A DNA stretch of 64,000 nucleotides from Longibacter salinarum (GTDB taxonomy: Bacteria; Bacteroidota; Rhodothermia; Rhodothermales; Salinibacteraceae). Both the position numbers and the translations under genes were made by a program. The notes beneath the pieces were generated by a model. The model saw nothing but the letters and a program-made list of their open reading frames with translations, had not been told where the DNA came from and did not search any database. The stretch is taken from assembly GCF_002554795.1 (NCBI RefSeq), contig NZ_PDEQ01000001.1, positions 62,001 to 126,000 of the forward strand, written 5' to 3'. This document shows positions 55,879 to 64,000 of the stretch, one piece after another. Numbering within the stretch: the first letter of the stretch is position 1; each line of letters opens with the position of its first letter.

Positions 55879-58800
55879 TTAGCGAACCACAGTCGCTTTG
55901 CGTGTGGTTGTGAAGGAGCGTCCTTCGACGCGGACGAAGTAGGCACCGCTCGAGAGGTTATCGGCCTCCAGCGTTAGATCGACCGGTGTGTTCGCGCGGA
56001 CTTCTCCGTCGAAGAGCGTCTGGACGCGTTGGCCCAGCGTGTTGTAGACGTGAACCTTCACGGGCTGTGACTCTTGCACCGTCAGGCTCATGCGCGACTT
56101 GTCGGCGACCGGGTTCGGAGCCGGGGACGTCAGAACGAAGGGTTGACTGAGAGTCACCTCGACCGTTCGCGTGGCGTTGAGGTTCACGCTGCCGTCTACG
56201 TCAACCTGTTGTAGGCGGAAATCGTGTGAGCCGGCGCCAAGATCGGTGACCCGGTAGCGGTAGCTCTGCGGGTCCGATGACGTGCCCGCTCCCGGCGTCG
56301 TGTGCAGCTTCTGGAAGGGGGCATCGCCCGCCCGATGGTCGATCTGGAAGTAGGCGTTATTGGTCTCGGAGGTAGTTTGCCAGGTCAACTCGACGTCCTG
56401 GTCGGTGACCGTTGCTGTGAATTCGGCCAGCTCGACCGGCAGTGGCGCGCTGGAGCTGTATACGCCGTTGGCATGCGTTCCGACAAGAATCTGCCCGTCC
56501 GCAGCGCGGGCGTCGACGTCGTCGACGACGACCGTGCCGATGCTGTTCGGTCCCTCCTGCGTCCAGGACGTGGTGCCGCCGGACAGCGAACTGGTCGAGT
56601 ACAGACCGACGCTTGTTCCGACGTAAAAGGTGGTCTGCGAGAGCTCAGGTTGTGGCAGAATCGCCACGGAACGGATCGAAGGGCCTGTGTTAAGACCGCC
56701 CCCGAGGGACGTACCGGCGAGGTTGCCCTCTACGTCCGTCCACGTTTGGCCGCCGTCCTCTGTAAAGAAGAGACTGGTCACGTTGTAGTTGGAAAACGCG
56801 ACGAGGACGCGGTCACTATCTGCCGGGTCGACGGCGATGTCGCTCACGTATCCGCCCGTCGGGAAGGCTGCATCGGTCACATCGTCTGCGTCCGCTGCGG
56901 ACTGCACGGTGTCAGCTGCTGCGAGACGGTAGACGCGGCCCTGGCCACCGTTGGGATCCACGGTGCCGTAGTAGAGCACGTGCGCGGAGTCGGCTTCCGA
57001 GGCGTCAAGGGCGGTGATGACATGTCCTGCCAGGGCTGCGTTCGAGAGTTCATCCCAGACGATGCCGGAGGTGCTTTCTGCGTTCTCCGTTCGCCACATC
57101 GAGGTGCCGCCGGGATAGTACATGACGTTCCGTTTCACTGGGTCCAGTTCGAACGGGTGGACGAAGAGGATACCGGAGGCGCTAGTCGGGTATACGAAGA
57201 CGGCGCTCGTGAGTGTGCCGTTTTCATCGTAGTCCCACCGCGTGAGCTGTCCGTTCTGCAGCGACGGGTAGCGGGCCGTTCCGGGGCGCGTAGCCGCATT
57301 TGCAATTGCACAGTTTGCTCCGTCACCGCCGAGCTGCTCCGTCCAGTCTGCCGTCGGGTCTGAGGTTTGCGTGAACCAGGTCCCGTTATCCTGCATGCCG
57401 CCCATCACGGTGGGATCGGTGGGGTCGGCGTTGCTGCATACGTGGTAAAACTGTGTGCTGAAGTAGCCGTTGTTCAAGCTTTCGTAGACGACGTTGCCGT
57501 CGCCCGAGACCATGTTGTCCGTGGTGCGGTGCACGCCACCGTCGCTAGCCGTAATCATGACGGAGGGGTCGTCCGGCTGAAAGATTGCGCCGTGCTGGTC
57601 GGGGTGGTGCGGGTCACTGCCGGAGGGCTCGTAAGTCGCGAACGAGATGTTCGTTTGCGTGTAGCCGCCGATCCAGCTATCTGCGCTGCCAGCCGTGGCG
57701 GTTGTGTCGATGCGCCAGAGGTTGCGTCCTCCGGCGAACACGGTGCCACCGTCAGCCGGGTGGACCTTCACAAAAATGTCGTAGCCGTTCTGCGTGTTGA
57801 AGTCGCCACTCGCCCCGCCGACACTCCCGACCTGGCCGTCCCCGCGCGTGGGGAGGAGGTCGCTGTGATCGGTCCAGGAGCCGTCACCGGCGTCGTACAT
57901 CCACAGCTCGTGATCGATGGCTGGGCCGGATCCGTCGTCGCCAGCCGGGCCGCTGCCGGGGGCATACGTGAGGAACCAGACCTCATCTTCGTTGGACGGG
58001 TTCACGCCAATCGTCGTGCGTTGGGCTTCGATGGCCGGGAAGTCGGCCGGCGTGATGTTCGTCCAGTTCACTCCGTCTGGCGAACGGTACAGTCCGCTGT
58101 TGTTCGTGGACTGGCTCAGCGTTGCATAGACGACGCCGGTCGAGGTGATTTCCATTTCCGGAAACACGGCCGATCCGCCAAGGACCGCACTCCACGTGGC
58201 TCCACCGTCCGTACTGCGGACGATCGAGTTGGCAGCGGCGACGTAGACCTCGTCCTGCGTCGCGTTGGATGGGTCGGTGCGGACGCGCCAGGTATAGTCG
58301 AACACGGAGTCGAACTGTGTTGACTCGCCGTCCGTGCTGGGGAGAATGGACCAGGTCAGGCCGCCGTCGGTCGACTTGTAGACGCCGTCGCCGCGGTAGA
58401 AGGCGCCGGCGCCGCCGCCGGCGGAGTTGCCACGCCGTTCGCCCGTACTGGCGTACCAGATATCGGTCTTACCGGTGCGCGTGTCCTGCGTGAGGCTTGT
58501 GATGGAGGGGCGCTGGTCCGGATCGGTGACGCGGGACCAGGAAGTGCCGCCGTCGGTGGTGCGCCAGATCCCGCCGGAGACGCCTGCGGCGAGGATCGTC
58601 TGGTACGTCGGGTCGCTGATGTCGTAGGCCAGAGCTCGTGTGCGACCGCCGATGTTAAAGGGGCCGCGCTTGTTCCAGGAAAGCGACTTGCTCCAGTCCT
58701 TCGGCAGGGTTTCCGCGAACGAGAGTTCCGCTGCGCGGATACCTTTGGGAATACGTCCCGTGCTGGGGTCGCGCAGACGCATCCAGTCGAAGCGAGCACG

Positions 58801-59055
58801 CGCGATCGGATCGTCTTCCGCACCGATGCCGGCCTCGACAGGCTTCAGTTCGCCACTCGGACTCGGTGACGGATAGGCATCGGGAGTGTGTGGCGCCTCT
58901 CCTCCAGGCCAAAACCCTTCATGAACGGCGCGCTCTTCGCTCGGAGCGTCGGAATCGTACAACTCCGATCCGATCCACCATCCTAGACCGAGCAATATGA
59001 CAAAGGACAATGCGCCTAAGAGGCGAGAAAGGGGCGTATCGAGAAAGTTCATCAT
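55879..59055 (-). CDS. Large secreted Asp-box (BNR-like) protein with T9SS sorting domain
   Basis: 1058-residue protein. An N-terminal hydrophobic segment (about 10-30) acts as signal or anchor. The bulk is a series of Asp-box repeats (S/TxDGGxxW), seen as TTDGGTSWSR, STDGGLTWS, STDGGATWS and TEDGGQTWT, the hallmark of beta-propellers found in sialidases, sortilin-like and adhesin proteins. A typical VELAEFTAT beta domain follows, then a C-terminal T9SS type A sorting domain over about the last 80 residues (SPAPNPVADKSRM, VYNTLGQRVQTL, SSGAYFVRVEG). It is therefore secreted across the outer membrane by type IX secretion. The ligand is unknown. Confidence 0.88.
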   Translation of the reverse strand: MMNFLDTPLSRLLGALSFVILLGLGWWIGSELYDSDAPSEERAVHEGFWPGGEAPHTPDAYPSPSPSGELKPVEAGIGAEDDPIARARFDWMRLRDPSTGRIPKGIRAAELSFAETLPKDWSKSLSWNKRGPFNIGGRTRALAYDISDPTYQTILAAGVSGGIWRTTDGGTSWSRVTDPDQRPSITSLTQDTRTGKTDIWYASTGERRGNSAGGGAGAFYRGDGVYKSTDGGLTWSILPSTDGESTQFDSVFDYTWRVRTDPSNATQDEVYVAAANSIVRSTDGGATWSAVLGGSAVFPEMEITSTGVVYATLSQSTNNSGLYRSPDGVNWTNITPADFPAIEAQRTTIGVNPSNEDEVWFLTYAPGSGPAGDDGSGPAIDHELWMYDAGDGSWTDHSDLLPTRGDGQVGSVGGASGDFNTQNGYDIFVKVHPADGGTVFAGGRNLWRIDTTATAGSADSWIGGYTQTNISFATYEPSGSDPHHPDQHGAIFQPDDPSVMITASDGGVHRTTDNMVSGDGNVVYESLNNGYFSTQFYHVCSNADPTDPTVMGGMQDNGTWFTQTSDPTADWTEQLGGDGANCAIANAATRPGTARYPSLQNGQLTRWDYDENGTLTSAVFVYPTSASGILFVHPFELDPVKRNVMYYPGGTSMWRTENAESTSGIVWDELSNAALAGHVITALDASEADSAHVLYYGTVDPNGGQGRVYRLAAADTVQSAADADDVTDAAFPTGGYVSDIAVDPADSDRVLVAFSNYNVTSLFFTEDGGQTWTDVEGNLAGTSLGGGLNTGPSIRSVAILPQPELSQTTFYVGTSVGLYSTSSLSGGTTSWTQEGPNSIGTVVVDDVDARAADGQILVGTHANGVYSSSAPLPVELAEFTATVTDQDVELTWQTTSETNNAYFQIDHRAGDAPFQKLHTTPGAGTSSDPQSYRYRVTDLGAGSHDFRLQQVDVDGSVNLNATRTVEVTLSQPFVLTSPAPNPVADKSRMSLTVQESQPVKVHVYNTLGQRVQTLFDGEVRANTPVDLTLEADNLSSGAYFVRVEGRSFTTTRKATVVR

Positions 59056-60194
59056 CAGCAGAAGATCACGGAAGATTTCGGGCAGGGGAGACGGACAATC
59101 CGTCTGAAGGGGCGGCGGTCGCGGATTTGTTTGACTCTACGGCCGCGGTCTGACGTTGGCGTTTGTGTCGCACGCCATGGTGGTCCGGGAGGAGAGTGCT
59201 TCGTCGGACGAGCGCTTGCGAAACGCTCATTCGCTATTTGATCCCCGGATGCATGCGAGCACGACGCTGTACTGCACGATGGTTCGCGGAGATGTGCATC
59301 GGCGAAGCGTCACCGGCCAGAGGCGCGCGCATCGTACTTTCGCGCCAGAAGCGTCCTTCACCTGCGCGGCCGATGTGTTCACTGATCCGATGGACTGTAC
59401 TCACTTACGATGCGCAGGTGCATGCATTTATACGTGTATTGCGTCGGCTCACGCCCGAACAGACCTGTACGTTAACGTAAGCTCGAAACGGTGCACGATC
59501 CGGACGAAGCCACTGAGGAATCGCTGCGACGACGCGTTATACTCTGCAGGTTACAGAAATATATCGGCAAAAGCGAATGCGCGTGTGGAGGAAGATATAA
59601 CTGCACGATGAATGCGGCGGATTGATCAGGGGCGCAGATGAACGGCACGGTCAGAAACGTATCCTGCAGGCCGGTCTGCCAGAGACGTTCCTCCGTCGGC
59701 TTACGACAGAGCGCATACGGCGTCGTCGATTCCAACAGAGGAATCTGAAAAGCAGGCGTTCGAGAATGTGCAGATATGCGACGGTTTGGTTGGCGACCTG
59801 TCATCTCTCCAGGTCTCATATCTACAGGTTCCCGATGGTCCGCCGGGTCGTCACGAGGTTTCGTGTGCGGAGGTATTTCAGCAGATGTTTGGGAGAAGAG
59901 GTCTGGAGATGACAGGGTGGGAAACGTTGGAGGAGAGAAACGGGACGTGTGTAAACGGACTTGTATCCCGCTATGACGTCATCGTGTCGCTCGGACGTTG
60001 GATGACCGGACGGTGTCGAATGTTGGATTGGCGTGCTTATCATCAGAGCGTGAGGCTCTCAATAAGGACGACCGCTATTGTCGGAGCCCGACGCCCGTTC
60101 GTGTTTTCCATCTGGACACGAATCGCCCTGTGATTTCGGACTGCAATTTGCTATTATTCGCACTACGTACAGTCCCTAAAGCAGACGCAGTTGT
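59056..60194. other. 1.1-kb gene-poor region before the restriction enzyme
   Basis: No open frame here shows coding character; several short plus-strand frames lack any recognisable domain. Base composition appears closer to 50% GC than the flanking genes. It could hold the restriction enzyme's promoter or control elements, or decayed DNA. Confidence 0.4.
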
Positions 60195-63100
60195 ATGACG
60201 GTATCGGAGTTCATTGATCGGTGGAGCACGTCTCAGGCCGACGAGCAGGCCAACGCCCAGTCCTTTCTCAATGAGCTCTGCAAGCACGTCCTGGAGGTGG
60301 AGCCTCCCGAGCCCTCGGTCGAGGACCCGGAGCAGAACACGTATGCGTTCGAGCGGCGCGTGGACCTGACCGCCACACAGGAAGGTCAGCGCGGCTACAT
60401 CGATCTCTACAAGAAGGGGTGCTTCGTCTTAGAGGCAAAGCAAGGGTCAAATACGCCTGAGATCACGGAAGCGGAGGTGCTGGGCGTGCGCGAGCCCAAG
60501 CGAACCCTCGGTACCGCCCGCCGCGGGCAGCGATCGTGGGAGCAAGCCATGACCAAGGCGAAGAACCAGGCCCGCCGCTACGCTCGTGCACTCCCGGACG
60601 AGGACGGATGGCCGCCCTTTCTCATTGTCGTCGATATCGGCTATTGCATCGACCTGTATGCGGACTTCGCCCGGCAGGGAAAGAACTACGTGCCCTTTCC
60701 GGATAAACCCACCCACCGCGTCTTCCTGGAGGACCTGAAGGATGAGAACGTGCGGGAGGTACTCCGGACGATCTGGACCGAGCCGCTCGAACTCGATCCC
60801 ACACGCCAATCCACGGCCGTCACGCGGGAGTTGGCGGATAAACTCGCAATGCTCGCGCAGTCCCTCGAGCAGCAGGGCCACGCGGCCGATGATGTTGCCG
60901 GCTTCCTGATGCGGTCGCTCTTTACCATGTTCGCGGAGGACGTAGGTCTGTTGCCCGAGCGCTCATTCACCGGGCTGTTGGCTGACTACCGCGGCAACCT
61001 GGACGCTTTCCCGAAAGCGCTCGAACACCTGTGGACCACGATGGACGAGGGCGGCTTCGAGCCGGGCCTCAAGACCGACGTCCGACAGTTCAACGGCGGC
61101 CTGTTCGCGGACCGGAGTGCCCTGCCCATATCGGAAGCACAGCTGGAGCTACTGATTCAGGCGGCGGAGGCAGATTGGACGAACGTGGAGCCGGCCATCT
61201 TCGGGACGCTCCTCGAACGGGCCCTCGACCCTCGCGAGCGGCACAAGCTGGGTGCACACTTCACGCCGCGAGCCTACGTCGAACGCCTCGTCGTCCCGAC
61301 GGTGATCGAGCCGCTCCGTGACGAATGGGCCGCGGCGCAGACGGCTGCCGCGCAGCTGGAAGCGACGGATGAAGAGGACGAAGCGCGCCAGCAGATCGTG
61401 GACTTTCACCGGCGCCTCTGCTCGGTGAAGGTTCTCGACCCGGCCTGCGGCAGTGGTAACTTCCTCTACGTCACGCTGGAGCACCTGAAGCGCCTGGAGG
61501 CGGAGGTTCTAGACGTGCTCAATACCTACGCGGGGCAGCAAACGCTGGACATGACGGGCGGCTATCGCGTCTCCCCCGAGCAGCTCCTCGGGCTGGAGAT
61601 CAACCCGCGGGCCGCTGCCATCGCGGACGTGGTGCTCTGGATCGGCTACTTGCAGTGGCACTTCCGGACATACGGCAGCGCCGATCGCCTGGACGCACCG
61701 ATCTTGAAAGACACCGGCAACATCGAATGCCGGGACGCGGTGCTCGCCTACGACGAAAAGGTGCCGCGCACGGACGAAGACGATGAGCCCGTTACGCGAT
61801 GGGACCGCCGCACCTACAAAGAAGACCCGACGACAGGCGAAATGGTGCCGGATGAGACGGCGCAGGAACCGGTGTACGACTACACGAATCCTCAGCCTGC
61901 TGAGTGGCCGGAAGCGGACTTTATCATGGGGAATCCGCCATTCGTGGGTAACAAGCGGATGCGCGATGCGCTCGGTGAAGGATATACAGAGGCCGTTCGA
62001 AACGCTTATCTCTACAAAGTGCCCAAGAGCGCGGACTTCGTCATGTTCTGGTGGTACAAAGCAGCGAAGGCGGTTCGCGGCAAGTTGGACAACTGGAATA
62101 TACCGGCCGAGCAGTTTGGGTTCGTCTCGACGAATAGCATAAGCCAGACCTTCAACCGAAAGGTCATGGAGAAGCAAATTAACACGAACCCATCCGTGAA
62201 CCTCGTCTTTGCCATTCCGGACCACCCGTGGGTCGCAGGACGCGACGGAGCGGATGTGCGAATTGCTATGACAGTAGGGGCCGTCTCCGATCAGGAGGGG
62301 ACGCTGCAAGAGGTAATGGAAGAAGGTGCGTCCGACGGCATACATTGGAACGTGCAACTGAAGACGCGGCAAGGCAACATCCTTCCAGATCTGACCATTG
62401 GCGCAGATGTGGCAGGTGCAGGACCATTGGAAGCAAATGATATGATCTGCTACCGTGGCTTCAATCCTGTAGGGAGGGGCTTTGTACTAAGTCGAGCGGA
62501 AGCAGTAAAACTGGGTCTTGGAAGTAGCAAAGAGAACTCGGACTATATCAAGGCTTACATGAACGGTCGTGATCTGACACAACGCTCCCGAGATGTTTTC
62601 ATCCTCGATCTTCATGGTCTGACTAAACAAGAGCTAAGGAAGCAACTTCCGTCTTTGTATCAACATGTCAGAGATCACGTGAAGCCTGAAAGAGACCAGA
62701 ATAATGAGGAGTATAGACGTGAGAACTGGTGGCTATTTGGTCGTCCAGGAACCAATCTCCGAAATGCACTGGACGCGATTGACAGGTTCATCGCAACACC
62801 TTACGTGTCCAAACATCGCTTCTTCCAATTCTTGAACTCGGAGATTTGCCCCGACGATGGATTGGTAAACATCGCTATCGAGGATGCCTATTATCTGGGA
62901 GTATTGTGCAGTCGTATCCATGTAACTTGGGCAATGGCAGCAGGTGGTAGACTGGGCGTTGGCAACGATTCGCGCTACAACAACACCCAATGCTTCGACC
63001 CCTTCCCTTTTCCCCTAGCTGACGAAAACGAGAAAGCCGAGATACGAGACTTGGGGGAACAGCTGGACCGTCACCGGAAGCAGGTCCTCGACCGGCACGA

Positions 63101-63677
63101 AGATCTTACGATGACCGGCCTCTACAACGTGCTGGAGAAAGAGCGCGCCCTGAAACAGGATGACCCACAAGGGGCCTCCGGGGAGACGCTGGACGAAGAC
63201 GAGCGCGAGATCCACGAGAAAGGGCTGGTCGGCGTCCTCCACGAGATCCACGACGAACTCGATGCGGCCGTAGCCCGCGCGTACGGCTGGGAGCCCGGCC
63301 TGCCCGAGGACGAAATCCTGCAACGCCTCGTCGACCTCAACGCCAAGCGGAAGGCCGAGGAAGAGCAGGGGAAGGTCCGCTGGCTCCGCCCCGAGTACCA
63401 GGCGCCCGAAGAAGTCGCCCAGCAGAGCGAGATGGACCTCGACATCGACTTGCCGGACGACACCGATGTGCTGGAGCCGATGTCCTGGCCGTCCGAGCTC
63501 AAAGAGCGCGCTCAGGCCATTCGCCTCGTCATGGAGCAGAGCACCGGCCCACTCACGGTCGAACAGGTCGCTCAGCATTTCCACCGCGCCCGCCGCAAGG
63601 ACGTCCGCGGCCTTCTAGAGACGCTCGACGCGCTCGGGCTCGTGGAGAAGGCGGGGGAAGGCGTGTTTGCCGCGTAG
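60195..63677 (+). CDS. Single-chain type II restriction-modification enzyme, MmeI-like
   Basis: 1160-residue enzyme with nuclease, methyltransferase and specificity functions in one chain. The N-terminal nuclease has a PD-(D/E)xK-type core with D70, E80 and K82 (YIDLYKKGCFVLEAK). The N6-adenine methyltransferase has motif I DPACGSGNF (415-423) and motif IV NPPF (580-583). The target-recognition region should fall near 590-940 and is strikingly low in GC. A helical, winged-helix-like C-terminus ends the protein. Such enzymes cut near their own site and protect it by methylating one strand. No separate modification or specificity gene is nearby, as expected of this type. Confidence 0.9.
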   Translation: MTVSEFIDRWSTSQADEQANAQSFLNELCKHVLEVEPPEPSVEDPEQNTYAFERRVDLTATQEGQRGYIDLYKKGCFVLEAKQGSNTPEITEAEVLGVREPKRTLGTARRGQRSWEQAMTKAKNQARRYARALPDEDGWPPFLIVVDIGYCIDLYADFARQGKNYVPFPDKPTHRVFLEDLKDENVREVLRTIWTEPLELDPTRQSTAVTRELADKLAMLAQSLEQQGHAADDVAGFLMRSLFTMFAEDVGLLPERSFTGLLADYRGNLDAFPKALEHLWTTMDEGGFEPGLKTDVRQFNGGLFADRSALPISEAQLELLIQAAEADWTNVEPAIFGTLLERALDPRERHKLGAHFTPRAYVERLVVPTVIEPLRDEWAAAQTAAAQLEATDEEDEARQQIVDFHRRLCSVKVLDPACGSGNFLYVTLEHLKRLEAEVLDVLNTYAGQQTLDMTGGYRVSPEQLLGLEINPRAAAIADVVLWIGYLQWHFRTYGSADRLDAPILKDTGNIECRDAVLAYDEKVPRTDEDDEPVTRWDRRTYKEDPTTGEMVPDETAQEPVYDYTNPQPAEWPEADFIMGNPPFVGNKRMRDALGEGYTEAVRNAYLYKVPKSADFVMFWWYKAAKAVRGKLDNWNIPAEQFGFVSTNSISQTFNRKVMEKQINTNPSVNLVFAIPDHPWVAGRDGADVRIAMTVGAVSDQEGTLQEVMEEGASDGIHWNVQLKTRQGNILPDLTIGADVAGAGPLEANDMICYRGFNPVGRGFVLSRAEAVKLGLGSSKENSDYIKAYMNGRDLTQRSRDVFILDLHGLTKQELRKQLPSLYQHVRDHVKPERDQNNEEYRRENWWLFGRPGTNLRNALDAIDRFIATPYVSKHRFFQFLNSEICPDDGLVNIAIEDAYYLGVLCSRIHVTWAMAAGGRLGVGNDSRYNNTQCFDPFPFPLADENEKAEIRDLGEQLDRHRKQVLDRHEDLTMTGLYNVLEKERALKQDDPQGASGETLDEDEREIHEKGLVGVLHEIHDELDAAVARAYGWEPGLPEDEILQRLVDLNAKRKAEEEQGKVRWLRPEYQAPEEVAQQSEMDLDIDLPDDTDVLEPMSWPSELKERAQAIRLVMEQSTGPLTVEQVAQHFHRARRKDVRGLLETLDALGLVEKAGEGVFAA

Positions 63678-64000
63678 GGTTGCGCTTGACTCGCTAGAAT
63701 CGGACACGGGCATTCTAAACGACCATTGCTCATCAGAAGAGCCGTTCATGATCCATGTAGACAGCCGAACGAGCTCATCAAGGTCCGGTGAGAACGGGAA
63801 AACGACTACCCGTGAGTAGATTTCGTCCTTTGCCCAGAAAGCGAAATTAGATTGCGCAACGAGCAAGGCTAGAAAGTTGTACGCTGCGTGTTTGCCTCGT
63901 TTTCTTAGCGTTTACGATCAAGCCGCCCGGATCTCTACTTTTGACTGGTTGAATTACAGGGAGGGGCAACCCTCGAACCCTCTATCTCTATCCGCGTCAG
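63678..64000. other. Downstream region containing repeat copy B, runs off window
   Basis: Follows the restriction enzyme stop. No gene is credible within the window. It holds repeat copy B. Confidence 0.4.
63829..63985 (+). repeat. Dispersed imperfect direct repeat, copy B
   Basis: Same orientation as the copy at 52371-52519, about 11.4 kb apart; at least 24 identical bases at 63933-63956. The repeat may continue beyond the window. Confidence 0.75.

Noticed and set aside
56302-57363. Plus-strand frame of 353 codons with a following 318-codon frame
   Set aside because: Both are antisense to the Asp-box T9SS protein and share no domain with any family.

Overview
The window is about 64 kb of a GC-rich (roughly 57-60%) bacterial chromosome, most likely from the Bacteroidota/Rhodothermota branch (a Salinibacter-like relative). 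Three things point there. A large secreted protein ends in a type IX secretion (T9SS) C-terminal sorting domain. The TPR protein / DUF4292 lipoprotein / LytM-type peptidase trio has the gene order typical of Bacteroidota. Proteins are acidic and Shine-Dalgarno sequences are weak or absent. The genus assignment is inference; no rRNA gene is present.

Layout. 0-2.3 kb (minus): a two-component pair, a HisKA_2-type sensor kinase and a REC-PAS response regulator that runs off the left edge just as a sigma-54-activator AAA+ domain begins. 2.6-3.5 kb: a lipoprotein with a poly-Asp tail. 3.7-13.7 kb (minus): housekeeping genes hslU, an NYN-domain gene, hslV, dacB, mreC, mreB, purH and purN. 13.9-16.7 kb: a TPR-like membrane protein and a Ser/Thr kinase with PEGA repeats. 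16.8-26.8 kb: an ALDH3-type aldehyde dehydrogenase, pncA, a phosphotransferase-like/P-loop hybrid, metG, an M1 aminopeptidase lipoprotein and lpdA. 27.1-31.1 kb (minus): the TPR / DUF4292 / EnvC-like operon. 31.5-35.6 kb: a GCS2-CBS fusion with a lipoprotein, then a small ferredoxin and an FN3-TM protein. 35.8-39.5 kb: a tiny membrane protein, an Omp85 barrel and its secreted partner. 39.6-43.7 kb: a DUF1232 protein, a Sua5-type tsaC and two FAD oxidoreductases. 43.9-47.8 kb: a thiamin cluster thiO-thiS-thiG-thiE/tenI-thiD. A tRNA-Arg(ACG) gene follows at 48.2 kb.

To the right of the tRNA-Arg the character changes to accessory genes with long gene-poor gaps. These are a methyltransferase/ATP-grasp fusion, a small secreted protein, a TonB-dependent receptor, a lipoprotein, a giant Asp-box (BNR-like) T9SS cargo protein and an MmeI-like single-chain restriction-modification enzyme. 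Two related, same-orientation ~130-150 bp sequences (near 52.37 and 63.83 kb) bracket the receptor-to-restriction-enzyme block. The middle of the restriction enzyme, where its target-recognition region should lie, drops from about 70% to about 46% GC.

The best candidates for something new are the predicted NYN ribonuclease between hslV and hslU, the methyltransferase/ATP-grasp fusion, the GCS2-CBS fusion, the secreted partner of the Omp85 barrel (apparently lacking its family's conserved polar residues), and the repeat-flanked block with a mosaic restriction enzyme. No CRISPR array, complete insertion sequence, integrase or prophage was seen.
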